A stretch of 64,000 nucleotides of DNA from Nevskia sp. (GCF_021732705.1 NZ_JAKFUM010000008.1:1-64000), one strand, 5' to 3'; counted from the first letter of the stretch, positions 35,159 to 45,140 are shown. A program made the numbers and translations. The notes: generated by a model not told the origin, from the letters alone.

Positions 35159-35525
35159 GCCCGAGCACCGCCGCAGTCGGCAGGCCCTGCGCGGGGCCTG
35201 TCACTGCGGCGCGGTACAGTTCGAGATCGTCAGCGACTTCCCGGAACTGACCACCTGCGACTGTTCGATCTGTCGCCGGCGCAACGCGCGGATGGTCAAG
35301 GTGCATGAAAGCGACTTCCGGCTGCTGGCCGGAGCCGATGCGCTGACGCTGTACCAGTTCCACACGCACACCGCGAAGCACTGGTTCTGCAAGGTCTGCG
35401 GCGTCTACCCGTTCCACCGCAAGCGCCTCGCGCCGGACCACTACGGCATCAACACCGCGTGCCTCATCGGCTTCGACGCCACCGGCATCCCGGTGCGCGC
35501 AACGGTCGGTGCCGCGATGCCGTGA
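35145..35525 (+). CDS. GFA family zinc-binding protein (Gfa-like)
   Basis: About 126 residues with the GFA/Mss4-like zinc fold: GACHCGAVQFE, CDCSICRR and FCKVCGVYPFHRKR supply the zinc cysteines. These proteins are named after S-(hydroxymethyl)glutathione synthase, but most have no proven activity. No ATG lies between the catalase stop and the CHCG motif; the GTG at 35145, overlapping the catalase gene by 14 bases, is the nearest standard start. A CTG closer to the motif is possible. It ends 3 bases before the convergent hrpA stop. Confidence 0.8.
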   Translation: MPASRPEHRRSRQALRGACHCGAVQFEIVSDFPELTTCDCSICRRRNARMVKVHESDFRLLAGADALTLYQFHTHTAKHWFCKVCGVYPFHRKRLAPDHYGINTACLIGFDATGIPVRATVGAAMP

Positions 35526-35528
35526 GGC

Positions 35529-38500
35529 TCAGGCGGCGAGCGCTGCCTGAATCTTCCCGGCACTCGGCGAGCCGTTCGCCTTCAGTTCCTGCGCGAACAG
35601 CGCGATGCGCCATTCCTCGATCAGCCAGCGGGCCGGATGGAACGGGCCCTTCAGATGCTGCGCCACGGCACGAATCTGCTTGAGCATGTCGAGATCGCGC
35701 TGCGGCTTGTGCGGCAGGCGGTCGGCACGGATGGTCGCGGCCTTGAGATAAACCCCGATGCGCGGCCAGACGTCGTCCGGAATCTCGTGGATGAAGCCCG
35801 GCGCGAACATCGTCTGCAGCTGGTTGCGCAGGTCGGTGTTGGCATCCGGCCACGGCTTGGCGATGGCATCGAGCTTCTTGCGCAGCTCCATGCCGGTGAC
35901 CAGCCAGCCACAGACTTCCTCCAGCCGCTTCACGGCTTCGCGACCGAATTCGCCGCGCCTGGCCAGTGCTGCGTGGAACGCGGCCTCATCGCGGATCGCG
36001 GCCGGGTTCCAGTAGCTGCGCGCCGCGCGTTCGGCCACTTGCAAGGCAAGCTGCTCGGCCGACAGGCCGGTCTGCGCCAGCGAGATGCCGAGCTTGGCGC
36101 GCGCCGTCTTCGCCAGATCCTTCAGGCGATCGGCGACCCGCGCCAGCAGCAGCGCCTGCGTGCCGATGGCATGCGCCGCGCGCGCGGCCTCGGCGGATTC
36201 GAACAGCTTCAGGCCGATGCGATCGTTGGCGCTGACCAGGGCCGGATAGGCTTTCGCCGCGCCGACCATGATGTGCTCCGGCATCGTGCCGAAATCCCAG
36301 TCGAGCACGACTTCGCGGGTCCAGCGCTTGGCCTCCGCGCTGGTCTCGGCGCGCTTCGTCAGCTCGGTGCGCGCGGCACTGCCAAAGCGCTGCTGCAGGG
36401 CGATCAGCGATTCCGCCTCGCCCATCGCCTTGCCATCGGCGGCGACCAGCACCAGTCGCGGCTTCAGGTGGGCTTCGAGCTTGGCCGGCGCGAAATCGTC
36501 CGGTTTCAGCTGCACGCCGTTCATGTCGCGGAAGCGCGCGCAGATCGCGTCCAGCAGCTCGCCCGCGTTCGGATTCGCGGCATTGGCGATCGCGTTGGCG
36601 TACTCGGCGGCCGGCGTGCACAGGCGGCGCAGGTTCATCGGCAGGCTGCGGATCAGCGCTTCGATCTTCGCCGGCAGCAGGCCGGGCACCAGCCAGTCGA
36701 AACGCGCGGCCGGCAGGGTGAACAACTGGGCGATCGGGATCTCGAAAGTGACGCCATCCTCGTCGCTGCCCGGCTCGTGCGAATAGCTCAGCTCGATGCG
36801 GGTGCCGGCCAGATCGAGATGATCCGGGAACAGGCTGGCGACATCGGCATTGGCGCCGGGCTTCAGCGCGTCGGCCTCGGCCATCGTCAGCTGGCGCTGG
36901 GCGGACGGCTCGCGCCGCAGCCAGTTCTTGAGACCGACGGTGCTGCAGACATCGGCCGGCAGCAGCGTGTCGTAGAACTCGAAGAACTGGCTTTCGTCGG
37001 CCAGCAGATCGGGCCGGCGCAGGCGCGCTTCCTTGTCGCGCACCGCGTCTAGCAAGGCCAGATTCTTGTCGAGGAAGGCCGGCTTGTTCGGCATGTCGCC
37101 TCTGACCAGCGCCTCGCGGATGAAGATCTCGCGCGCCTTGGCCGGCTCGTCACGGCCATAGTGACGGGCGCGGCGCAGCACCTGCATGCCGAACAAGGTC
37201 ACCACTTCCATCGCCGTGACCTCGCCGCGCTCGGCGTGCCAGACCGGGTCCTGCAGCACGCGCTTGACCAGATGCGGCGCGACATCGGCGAGCCACTCCG
37301 GCTGAATCTCGGCATTGATGCGGCCGAACAGCTGGCTGGTCTGCGCCAGCTGCGCGCTCATCATCCACGGCGGCGGCTTCTTTGAAAGGGTCGAGCCCGG
37401 GAACACCTTGAAGCGCCGACCGCGCGGGCCGTTGAACTCCGGCTTCTCGAGCACTTTCTGGCCGATGTGGTCGATCAGCCCCGCCAGCAGGCACTTGTGG
37501 AGGTCGGTGTAGAGCTTGTCCAGCGGCAGGTCGGTCTTCGGCTTCTGCGCGTCGTCCTTGCCGAGCATGTCGACGATCTGCTTGTGGACCGACTCCCACT
37601 CCTCCATCCGCAGATAGCTGACGAAATGCTCCTTGCACAGCTTGCGCAGCTGGCGATTGGAGCTGGCCGCACTCCACTGCTGGTAGCGCGCCCACAGGTT
37701 CAGCAGGGTCAGGAAATCGGACTTCGGATGCCGCCACTCGGCGTGCTTGAGGCGCGCGGCGTTCTGCTGATCCGGCGGCACGTCGTGCGGGTCCTGCACG
37801 GAGAGTGCGGCCGCCAGCACCCAGACATGCTCGCGGTACGCGGTGCCACGGCCCGCCTGGGCAATGCGGGCGATGCGCGGATCGAGCGGCAAGCGTCCCA
37901 GATCGCGACCGAGCGGGGTGATGCGCTTGTCGTCATCGAGCGCGCCGAGCGTCTGCAGCAGGCGATAGCCATCGGCGATGTGCCGGCCTTCCGGTGCGTC
38001 CAGCCACGGGAAATCCTCGACATCGCCCAAGCCCAAGCTGGCCATCTGCAGGATCACGCCGGCGAGATTCGAGCGCAGGATTTCCGGATCGGTGAACGGC
38101 GGTCGCGTCTCGAAGTTCTGCTGGTCGTACAGCCGCAGCGCGACACCGGGGCCCACGCGGCCGCAACGGCCGGCGCGCTGATTCGCCGCAGCCTGCGACA
38201 CCGCTTCGATCTGCAACTGCTGCACGCCGAGGCGCGGCGAAAAGCGGTTGACGCGCGCCGTGCCGGTGTCGACGACATAGCGGATGCCGGGCACCGTCAC
38301 CGAGGTTTCGGCGACGTTGGTCGCCAGCACGATGCGCGGCGCGCCGCCCGATGAAAACACCTTGTCCTGCTTCTCGGCCGGCAGCCGCGAGTACAGCGGC
38401 AGCACTTCGGCGCGCGGGAAGCGGCCGGGCAGGCTGCGCGCCAGATCGTTGATCTCGCGCTCGCCGGGCAGAAACACCAGCGTGTCGCCGACTCGTCCGG

Positions 38501-39380
38501 ACTGCCACAGCGATTCAATGCCGTTCGCGACCTGGCCTTCGAGATCGTCGTCCTGATCCGGCGCGCGGTAGCGCATCTCGACCGGATAGGTGCGGCCTTC
38601 GACCAGGAGAATCGGCGCCGGCTCGCCACGCGCATTGGCGAAGTGCTTGGCCAGCTTTTCCGGATCGAGCGTCGCCGAAGTGATGATCAGCTTGAGTTCC
38701 GGCCGGCGCGGCAGCAGACGCTTCAGCCAGCCGAGCAGGAAGTCGATGTTCAGGCTGCGCTCGTGGGCCTCGTCGATGATGATCGTGTCGTAGGCCAGCA
38801 GTTCGCGATCCCGACTCAGCTCCGCCAGCAGGATGCCGTCGGTCATCAGCTTGATCAGACTGCGCTCGGACATGCGCCGATCGAAGCGGGTCTCGAAGCC
38901 GACGAGATCGCCGACCTTGCCGTCGAGTTCCGAGGCGATGCGATTGGCGACACTGCGCGCCGCCAGCCGTCGCGGCTGGGTGTGGCCGATCAGCCCGCGG
39001 CTGCCGCGGCCGAGTTCCAGACACAGCTTCGGCAGCTGGGTGGTCTTGCCGGAACCGGTTTCGCCGCACAGCACGACGACCTGATGCTCGGCGATCGCCT
39101 TCAGCAGCTCGTCCTTGGCCTGCACCACCGGCAGTTCGGCCGGGTAGTGGATGCTTTCGGGCCGCAGCCGCAGACGGTTCTCGGCAGCCAGCAACGCGGC
39201 TTCGACATCCTTCTCGAAGCGGGCGGTGTCGAACTTCGGGTTGCCGCGGGCAGCGGCAAGCTGACGCGACAGCCGCGCCGCATCGCGCAGCAGCAGGCGA
39301 TCGCGGATCAGGTCGAAACGGGCGTGCAGCGGGGGCGTGGCGGCAGTCACGGGCGGCAGGACAGCGGGAGCGACCGCCAT
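35529..39380 (-). CDS. hrpA: ATP-dependent RNA helicase HrpA
   Basis: A 1283-residue DEAH-box helicase with Walker A GETGSGKTTQLPK (106-118), DEAH (203-206), the SAT motif (TSATLDP), the motif VI region QRAGRCGRVGPG, HA2 and OB-fold parts and the long C-terminal DUF3418 domain typical of full-length HrpA. Roles in E. coli include rescue of colliding ribosomes and fimbrial mRNA processing. It is convergent with the GFA gene, and the OmpA-family gene lies upstream on the same strand. Confidence 0.96.
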   Translation of the reverse strand: MAVAPAVLPPVTAATPPLHARFDLIRDRLLLRDAARLSRQLAAARGNPKFDTARFEKDVEAALLAAENRLRLRPESIHYPAELPVVQAKDELLKAIAEHQVVVLCGETGSGKTTQLPKLCLELGRGSRGLIGHTQPRRLAARSVANRIASELDGKVGDLVGFETRFDRRMSERSLIKLMTDGILLAELSRDRELLAYDTIIIDEAHERSLNIDFLLGWLKRLLPRRPELKLIITSATLDPEKLAKHFANARGEPAPILLVEGRTYPVEMRYRAPDQDDDLEGQVANGIESLWQSGRVGDTLVFLPGEREINDLARSLPGRFPRAEVLPLYSRLPAEKQDKVFSSGGAPRIVLATNVAETSVTVPGIRYVVDTGTARVNRFSPRLGVQQLQIEAVSQAAANQRAGRCGRVGPGVALRLYDQQNFETRPPFTDPEILRSNLAGVILQMASLGLGDVEDFPWLDAPEGRHIADGYRLLQTLGALDDDKRITPLGRDLGRLPLDPRIARIAQAGRGTAYREHVWVLAAALSVQDPHDVPPDQQNAARLKHAEWRHPKSDFLTLLNLWARYQQWSAASSNRQLRKLCKEHFVSYLRMEEWESVHKQIVDMLGKDDAQKPKTDLPLDKLYTDLHKCLLAGLIDHIGQKVLEKPEFNGPRGRRFKVFPGSTLSKKPPPWMMSAQLAQTSQLFGRINAEIQPEWLADVAPHLVKRVLQDPVWHAERGEVTAMEVVTLFGMQVLRRARHYGRDEPAKAREIFIREALVRGDMPNKPAFLDKNLALLDAVRDKEARLRRPDLLADESQFFEFYDTLLPADVCSTVGLKNWLRREPSAQRQLTMAEADALKPGANADVASLFPDHLDLAGTRIELSYSHEPGSDEDGVTFEIPIAQLFTLPAARFDWLVPGLLPAKIEALIRSLPMNLRRLCTPAAEYANAIANAANPNAGELLDAICARFRDMNGVQLKPDDFAPAKLEAHLKPRLVLVAADGKAMGEAESLIALQQRFGSAARTELTKRAETSAEAKRWTREVVLDWDFGTMPEHIMVGAAKAYPALVSANDRIGLKLFESAEAARAAHAIGTQALLLARVADRLKDLAKTARAKLGISLAQTGLSAEQLALQVAERAARSYWNPAAIRDEAAFHAALARRGEFGREAVKRLEEVCGWLVTGMELRKKLDAIAKPWPDANTDLRNQLQTMFAPGFIHEIPDDVWPRIGVYLKAATIRADRLPHKPQRDLDMLKQIRAVAQHLKGPFHPARWLIEEWRIALFAQELKANGSPSAGKIQAALAA

Positions 39381-39462
39381 GATACGGCAGCCCCCGCACC
39401 GCCCGGACGGATCAGGTCACGCGGCGTGCGCGTGCCTGACCTCGCCCGGATGAAACGTCGAC

Positions 39463-40749
39463 TCAGGGGGCCGGAGCCGGCTCCGCAGCCGCGGCCGGTG
39501 CCGCGCGATCGACCACCTTCAGCTCGACGCGGCGATTCAGCTCGCGGCCTTCGTCGGTCTCGTTGTCGGCCACCGGCATGGTCTCGCCGAGGCCCACCGA
39601 GGTCATCCGTGCGGCGTCGATGCCTTTGCCGATCAGATAGCTGCGAACGGTCGTGGCGCGACGCTGCGACAGGCGCAGGTTGTAGGCATCGCTCCCGCGG
39701 CTGTCGGTGTGGCCCTGTACCGCCACCTTGATGTCCGGCCGGGCCTTCAGCGCCACGACCACGTCATCGAGCAGGGTTTTGGCGTTGACCGTCAGCGTGG
39801 CCTTGTTGGTCTCGAAGTTGACGCCGCGCAGCACGAACACGTCGCCGACTTCGCAGTCCGCGAGGTCGATCTTGCCGCCGTCGGCCGACGGCTGGCAGCG
39901 CGGCTTCGGCGGCGCCGGTTCGGCCGCGACTTCCGCCGGTGCTTCGGCCGGCGCTTCGACCGGCGTTTCCTCGACCGGCACGACCTGCACCGGCTCGACC
40001 GGCGACGACGCAATCGGCGGCTTGCCGCCACCGAAGTGATAGCGCAGCGACAGCAGCGCGGTGTGCGACTTGTAGCGGGTCTGGACTTCGCTGTCCGGAT
40101 TGTTCGCCAGCAGGTCGAAGCTGCCGACATTGCTGCGGACGAAGCGATAGTCGACCGAGGCCGTCAGCTTCGGCGTCAGGTCGTAGCGCAGGCCGCCGCC
40201 GGCCTGGAACGCGAACACGGCATCGAAGTCGCTGCGCAGGTTGGAGCCGTCCTGAAAGCCGGGCAGGTTGTCGACTTCCGGATCACGGATCGCGACGCGG
40301 GCGTAGCCGGCGCCGCCGCCCAGATACGGCCGCAGGCGATAGCCCTTCAGGAATTCGTACCAGACGTTGCCGAACGCGGCGACGGCGAACTCGTGGCCGC
40401 CCACACGCTGCGACGGCTCGCCATTGGCCAGCGTCACGTCGCCGAGCACGTTGTCGCGGTGGGCGATTTCCAGTTCCAGATTGAAGCCGTTCTCGAAGGC
40501 GTAGCCACCGAAGAAGCCGGCCGCAAAGCCGGTATCGAAGCCCACGGTGCTGACCGGCGTGCCGTCCGGAATCGGCCGCAGCGGACGGTTGGCGCTGTAG
40601 ATGCGCAGGGTCTGGTCGAACACGAAGTTCGCGCCGCCTTCGATGCCGAGATAGAAGCCGTCGTGGGCAGTGGCCAGACCGGGTGCGGCACCCAGAAAGA
40701 CGAAGCTCAGCGCCCAAGCGGACAACGATTTGCAGCGGGTCATTTCCAT
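39463..40749 (-). CDS. OmpA-family outer membrane protein
   Basis: A 428-residue protein: signal peptide ending ATAHD, an eight-stranded beta-barrel (about 28-245), a Pro/Glu/Ala linker with a Cys pair (PRCQPS...LADCEVG), and a C-terminal OmpA-like peptidoglycan-binding domain (NFETNKATL, GHTDSRGSDAYNLRLSQRRA). It anchors the outer membrane to the wall. The last 15 residues are Ala/Pro-rich. The ATG at 40749 is favoured; ATG 40743 two codons on is equally possible. Confidence 0.92.
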   Translation of the reverse strand: MEMTRCKSLSAWALSFVFLGAAPGLATAHDGFYLGIEGGANFVFDQTLRIYSANRPLRPIPDGTPVSTVGFDTGFAAGFFGGYAFENGFNLELEIAHRDNVLGDVTLANGEPSQRVGGHEFAVAAFGNVWYEFLKGYRLRPYLGGGAGYARVAIRDPEVDNLPGFQDGSNLRSDFDAVFAFQAGGGLRYDLTPKLTASVDYRFVRSNVGSFDLLANNPDSEVQTRYKSHTALLSLRYHFGGGKPPIASSPVEPVQVVPVEETPVEAPAEAPAEVAAEPAPPKPRCQPSADGGKIDLADCEVGDVFVLRGVNFETNKATLTVNAKTLLDDVVVALKARPDIKVAVQGHTDSRGSDAYNLRLSQRRATTVRSYLIGKGIDAARMTSVGLGETMPVADNETDEGRELNRRVELKVVDRAAPAAAAEPAPAP

Positions 40750-41077
40750 GACTTGATCATCCTGAGTGAGTGGTGTGGTGGAGCGATCGGTCTGAGGCCG
40801 AGTGATGCAAGGCGAATGCCGCTGCAAGGACCCTCCCACGCTGTCCGGGTCGGATTCCTCGGGTGCGCGCCATCCTGTGAAACGGTAGCGCTAGCGTACG
40901 ACTTCACGCATTGAACAGGCCAGCGAAATCCCGCGAACCCGCCCGAGATCAACGGCCATCCCGGCAGAAATCAACGGCCAGCAGTCCGGATCGGGGTCGC
41001 CACGGCACGCGCGGGACTTGCAGCCGGCAGCGCCAGCGCGTGAAATCGTGCCTGCCTGCTCGAACTGGCTCTCCCTG
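40750..41077. other. 328-bp divergent intergenic region, no gene seen
   Basis: It separates the OmpA-family gene (minus) from the epimerase gene (plus) and should contain both promoters. No convincing -35/-10 pair was found by eye. Visible structure: a direct repeat ATCAACGGCCA at 40948-40958 and 40970-40980 (22-base period), and a short palindrome-rich spot GGTAGCGCTAGCG near 40890. No RNA gene was recognised. Confidence 0.5.
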
Positions 41078-42064
41078 ATGAAGATTCTCGTCACCGGCAG
41101 CGCCGGCCACCTTGGCGAAGCGCTGATGCGGACCCTGCGCGCCGAAGGCCGCGACGCGTTCGGCATCGATGTCAAACCGTCGCCGTACACCGATGCCGTC
41201 GGCTCGATCGCCGATGCCGCGTTCGTCGATCGCTGCATGGCCGGTGTCGGCGCCGTGCTGCACACCGCCACGCTGCACAAGCCGCATGTCGCGACCCACA
41301 CGCGGCAGCAGTTCGTCGATACCAACATCAGCGGCACCTTGAACCTGCTCGAAGCCGCCGTCCGCGAGCGCGCGGGTGCGTTCGTGTTCACCAGCACCAC
41401 CAGTGCCTTCGGCGCGGCGCTGACACCGCCGCCCGGCGCGCCGTCGGCGTGGATCACCGAAAGCGTGCGGCCGGTGCCGAAGAACATCTACGGCGTCACC
41501 AAGATCGCCGCCGAAGACCTGTGCGAGCTGATCCATCGCCGCGAAGGGCTGCCGTGCCTGGTGCTGCGCACGTCGCGCTTCTTTCCGGAGGACGACGATT
41601 CGAAAGCCACGCGGCTGGCGTTTCTCGATGCCAACGCCAAGGCCAACGAGTTCCTGTATCGCCGGGTCGAGATCGAGGACGTGGTCGCCGCGCACCTGCT
41701 GGCGATCGACCGTGCACCCGCGCTCGGCTTCGGCCGCTACATCATCAGCGCCACCACGCCGTTCACGCCGGAGGACGCGGCCGAACTGCGCCGCGATGCC
41801 GCCGCCGTCGTCGCGCGCCGGGTGCCGCAGGCGCTGGACGAGTACGACCGCCGCGGCTGGACCTTGTTCGACAGCCTCGACCGCGTCTACGACAACCGCC
41901 TCGCCCGCGAGGAACTGGGCTGGCAGCCGCGCTGGGATTTCGCCGAAGTGATCGCGAAACTGCGTGCCACCGGCGATTTCCGCAGCGAGCTTGCGAAAGC
42001 CATCGGCCGCAAGGGCTATCACGACACGGTCTGGGACGGCGACGGACCCTTCCCGGTGCAATGA
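41078..42064 (+). CDS. NAD-dependent epimerase/dehydratase family protein
   Basis: A 328-residue extended SDR with the nucleotide-binding motif VTGSAGHLGEAL (5-16), the catalytic YGVTK and an upstream TSTTSAFG segment. These act on sugar nucleotides or related substrates; its own is unknown. The ATG at 41078 starts MKILVTG, as usual for the family. After it comes a 113-base spacer with a repetitive GATGCC stretch (42091-42121) and then the DUF3574 gene. Confidence 0.85.
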   Translation: MKILVTGSAGHLGEALMRTLRAEGRDAFGIDVKPSPYTDAVGSIADAAFVDRCMAGVGAVLHTATLHKPHVATHTRQQFVDTNISGTLNLLEAAVRERAGAFVFTSTTSAFGAALTPPPGAPSAWITESVRPVPKNIYGVTKIAAEDLCELIHRREGLPCLVLRTSRFFPEDDDSKATRLAFLDANAKANEFLYRRVEIEDVVAAHLLAIDRAPALGFGRYIISATTPFTPEDAAELRRDAAAVVARRVPQALDEYDRRGWTLFDSLDRVYDNRLAREELGWQPRWDFAEVIAKLRATGDFRSELAKAIGRKGYHDTVWDGDGPFPVQ

Positions 42065-42177
42065 CCGCAGCGGCATGCGCCGTGCGTGCCCGATGCCGGT
42101 GACGATGTCGATGCCGATGCCGATGCCGGTACCGGTACCGTTGACGTTCTTCCTTCCGCGATCCTGAAACCGAACCC

Positions 42178-42651
42178 ATGCCCGCTGGCTTTCGCCTCAC
42201 CTGCGCCGTCGCCCTTTCGACCGTCATCGCGCTGCCGGCGATGGCGCGCGACACCTCCAGATCAACGACCGCCCCGGCCCCAAGCGCCGCGATGCACGGC
42301 GACGCCAAGCGCCCGGCCCAGGCCTCGCACTGGCAGCGGGCCGAGCTGTACTTCGGCCTCGGCCGGACCGGCGGTGCCGACGCCGCCGACTACGCGCAGC
42401 GCTGGCAGGCGTTTCTCGACGAGGACGTGACGCCGCGCTTTCCCGACGGCTTTTCGGTGCTGGACGTGCAGGGCCAGTGGAAAAAGCGCGACACCGGCAC
42501 GATCGAACGGCTGAACTCGAAGCTGGTGGTGATCCTGTTCCACGGCACGCGGCAGCGGCGCGCGCTCGATGCGCTGCGCACGGCGTGGAAGCAGCGCACC
42601 GGCGACGAAAGCGTGCTGCTGTCGATCACGCCAGCGCAGGTCTCGTTCTGA
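42178..42651 (+). CDS. DUF3574 family exported protein
   Basis: A 157-residue protein with a signal peptide (LTCAVALSTVIALPAMA) and a DUF3574 domain (about 52-155): RAELYFGLGRTGG, WQAFLDEDVTPRFPDGFSVL, GQWKKRDTGTIERLNSKLVV. Its function is unknown. Its stop codon overlaps the start of the permease gene (TGATG), so it may act with that transporter at the membrane. Confidence 0.82.
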   Translation: MPAGFRLTCAVALSTVIALPAMARDTSRSTTAPAPSAAMHGDAKRPAQASHWQRAELYFGLGRTGGADAADYAQRWQAFLDEDVTPRFPDGFSVLDVQGQWKKRDTGTIERLNSKLVVILFHGTRQRRALDALRTAWKQRTGDESVLLSITPAQVSF

Positions 42652-44240
42652 TGCGCCCCGCCACCCGCGCGCCGACCCCGCGCTTCGTTCGCGGCGATCT
42701 CGATGGCTTCATCGGGCTGGCGCTCGACAACCTCGTGCTGCTGTTGCTGATCTCGGCGCTGTGCCGCTTCGTGCTCGGCTTCGACGATGCCCTCGTGCTC
42801 GGCACCGTGCTGCCCGGCGCGGCGGTCTCGCTGCTCGCCGGCAACCTGTTCTACGCGTGGCAGGCGCGCCGGCTGGCGGCACGCGAAGGCCGGAACGATG
42901 TCTGTGCGCTGCCGTTCGGCCTGAACACGATCACCGTGTTCTCGTTCGTGTTCCTGGTGATGCTGCCGGCGAAGCTCGCCGCCACCGCCGCCGGCAGTGC
43001 CGACCCGGCGCGTGCCGCGTGGCAGGCCGGGCTGCTGGCCTGCTTCGGCACCGGCGTGATCGAGTTCGCCGGAGCCTTCGTCGCCGGCTGGGTGCGCCGG
43101 CACACGCCGCGTGCCGCGTTGCTGTCGACACTCGCGGGCCTGGCACTCGCGTTCATCGCGCTCGGCTTCCTGATGCGGGCCTACGCCCATCCACTGATCG
43201 GCATCGTCACGCTCGTCGTCGTGCTCGTCGGCTACTTCGGCCGCGTGCGGCTCCGCGGCGGCCTGCCGGTCGGCGTGGTCGTGGTGATCCTTGGCGTGGC
43301 ACTCGGCTGGACGCTCGGCCTGGCGCCGACCGGCCCGCTGCCGCCGGCCCCGAAACTCGCGCTGCCGGTGCCGGTCCTCGGTGCGTTGCTGGAAAGCCTG
43401 CGCCTCGATCAGTTCCTCGCCTACGCTTCGGTGATCGTGCCGATGGGCCTGATCTCGGTGATCGGCTCGCTGCAGAATCTGGAATCGGCGGAAGCGGCCG
43501 GCGATGCCTACGACACCCGCTCGTCGCTCGCCGTCAACGGCATCGCCACGCTGGTCGCCGCCGTGTTCGGCTCGTGCTTCCCGACCACGCTGTACATCGG
43601 CCATCCGGGCTGGAAAGCGATGGGCGCGCGGGCCGGCTACTCGAGCTTAAGCGGCGTGTTCATCGCGCTGCTGTGCTTCAGCGGCACCATCGCCCATGTG
43701 GCGTGGGCGGTGCCGATCGATGCCGGCATCGCGATCCTGCTGTGGATCGGCATCGTCATGGCGGTGCAGGCGTTCGAGGCGACACCGCGCCTGCACTTCC
43801 CGGCCGTGGTCATCGGCCTGCTGCCGGGGCTGGCGATGTGGGGCAGCCTGATGCTGAAGGCCGGCCTGCGCGCTGCCGGCGCCGGCTCGCCGAACGGCCC
43901 GGCGATCACGGACGCGTTGCTGCCGGCGTTTCATGCGGCCGATGTCTGGGCCGATGGCGCGTTCGCGCTGGAGCAGGGCGTGGTATTCACCGCCATGATC
44001 CTGTCGGCGGCGACGGTCGCGATCGTCGAGCGGCAGTTCCTGCGCGCCGCCGTCTGGATGGCGGTCGCCGCGCTGCTGTCGGCCACCGGGCTGATGCATG
44101 CGTATCGCTACACCGGTGCCGACACCGCGCTGGACCTGCATCCGGCGTGGCCGTTCGTGATCGCCTATCTCGCATCCGCCGCCGTGCTGGTGGCCGCGCG
44201 CTGGCTGACCGTGCCGGAGGATGATCGACCCGCCGCCTGA
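42651..44240 (+). CDS. NCS2-like permease (xanthine/uracil permease fold)
   Basis: A 529-residue transporter with about 12-14 helices. Features of the 7+7 inverted-repeat fold include GFIGLALDNLV, the helix-breaking GSLQNLESAEAAGD and GSCFPTTLYIGHPGWKAMGARAGY, placed where nucleobase permeases bind substrate. The substrate is not predictable. It is translationally coupled to the DUF3574 gene and followed after 74 bases by an SDR gene. Confidence 0.72.
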   Translation: MRPATRAPTPRFVRGDLDGFIGLALDNLVLLLLISALCRFVLGFDDALVLGTVLPGAAVSLLAGNLFYAWQARRLAAREGRNDVCALPFGLNTITVFSFVFLVMLPAKLAATAAGSADPARAAWQAGLLACFGTGVIEFAGAFVAGWVRRHTPRAALLSTLAGLALAFIALGFLMRAYAHPLIGIVTLVVVLVGYFGRVRLRGGLPVGVVVVILGVALGWTLGLAPTGPLPPAPKLALPVPVLGALLESLRLDQFLAYASVIVPMGLISVIGSLQNLESAEAAGDAYDTRSSLAVNGIATLVAAVFGSCFPTTLYIGHPGWKAMGARAGYSSLSGVFIALLCFSGTIAHVAWAVPIDAGIAILLWIGIVMAVQAFEATPRLHFPAVVIGLLPGLAMWGSLMLKAGLRAAGAGSPNGPAITDALLPAFHAADVWADGAFALEQGVVFTAMILSAATVAIVERQFLRAAVWMAVAALLSATGLMHAYRYTGADTALDLHPAWPFVIAYLASAAVLVAARWLTVPEDDRPAA

Positions 44241-44314
44241 TCCGGCGGGCTGCGCTTGTGCGCGGCCGCATCCGGCTGTCATCGTCCTCCTCCGGTTCTT
44301 CGAGGAGTGCAGCC

Positions 44315-45055
44315 ATGCAGCAGGAATCCGCAGTGATCATCGGCGTCGGCGCCGAACAGGGCATCGGTGGCGCGCTGTGCCGGCGCTTCGCCCGCGAGGG
44401 TCTGCACGTGATCGCCGGCGGGCGCACGGCCGCGAAGCTCGATCTGCTGGTCGACGCGATCCGCCGCGACGGCCACAGCGCCGAAGCCTTAGTGATGGAC
44501 GTGACCGCGGAAGCGGACGTGCTCGCGCTGTTCGATCACGCGATGAACTTGCCGAACGGCATCGCGCCGCCGAGCGTGGTCGTGTTCAACGCCGGCAACA
44601 ACCAGATGATCGACTTCCGGCAGCTCAGCGCCGAACAGTTCGAAGCGTTCTGGCGGGTCGGCTGCCTCGCCGGCTTCCTCGCCGGCCGCGAAGCCGCGCG
44701 GCGCCTGCTGCCGCTTGGCCGCGGCACCGTGATCTTCACCGGCGCTTCGGCCAGCCTGCGCGGCAAGCCCGGCTTCGCGCATTTCTCCGCCGCCAAGGGC
44801 GGTCTGCGGATGATCGCGCAGAGCATGGCGCGCGAGTACGGACCGCTGGGCCTGCACGTGGCGCACGTGATCGTCGATGGCGGCGTCGATGGCGAGCGCC
44901 TGCGCAAGGCTTACCCCGCGTTCGTCGAGCGCGCCGGTGCCGATGGCCTGCTCAATGTCGATGCCATTGCCGAGCAGTACTGGCAGATCCACGCGCAGCA
45001 TCCGTCGGCGTGGACGCACGAGGTCGACCTGCGGCCGTTCCGCGAAGCGTTCTGA
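44315..45055 (+). CDS. SDR family protein with Phe in place of catalytic Tyr
   Basis: A 246-residue SDR-fold protein with a glycine motif (GVGAEQGIGGALCRRF) and NAG, but the YxxxK active site reads FSAAK (in GFAHFSAAKGG). This variant defines a subgroup with the ending SMAREYGPLGLHVAHVIVDGG, so the change is probably lineage-wide rather than a local mutation. Classical Tyr-based dehydrogenase chemistry is doubtful. GAGGAG lies 12 bases before the ATG. Confidence 0.82.
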   Translation: MQQESAVIIGVGAEQGIGGALCRRFAREGLHVIAGGRTAAKLDLLVDAIRRDGHSAEALVMDVTAEADVLALFDHAMNLPNGIAPPSVVVFNAGNNQMIDFRQLSAEQFEAFWRVGCLAGFLAGREAARRLLPLGRGTVIFTGASASLRGKPGFAHFSAAKGGLRMIAQSMAREYGPLGLHVAHVIVDGGVDGERLRKAYPAFVERAGADGLLNVDAIAEQYWQIHAQHPSAWTHEVDLRPFREAF

Positions 45056-45140
45056 GGGCGCGGCCGGCACACGCCGCCGTCACGAAATCCTCGCAGGCGG
45101 AATGCGAAGATGCGGCCACCCTTGAGTCGCGAGATCTCCG

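Noticed and set aside
42091-42145. GATGCC/GGTACC-rich stretch as a leader peptide gene
   Set aside because: It reads as a Met-Pro-Val repeat in one frame but has no ribosome-binding site and looks like simple-sequence DNA ahead of the DUF3574 gene.
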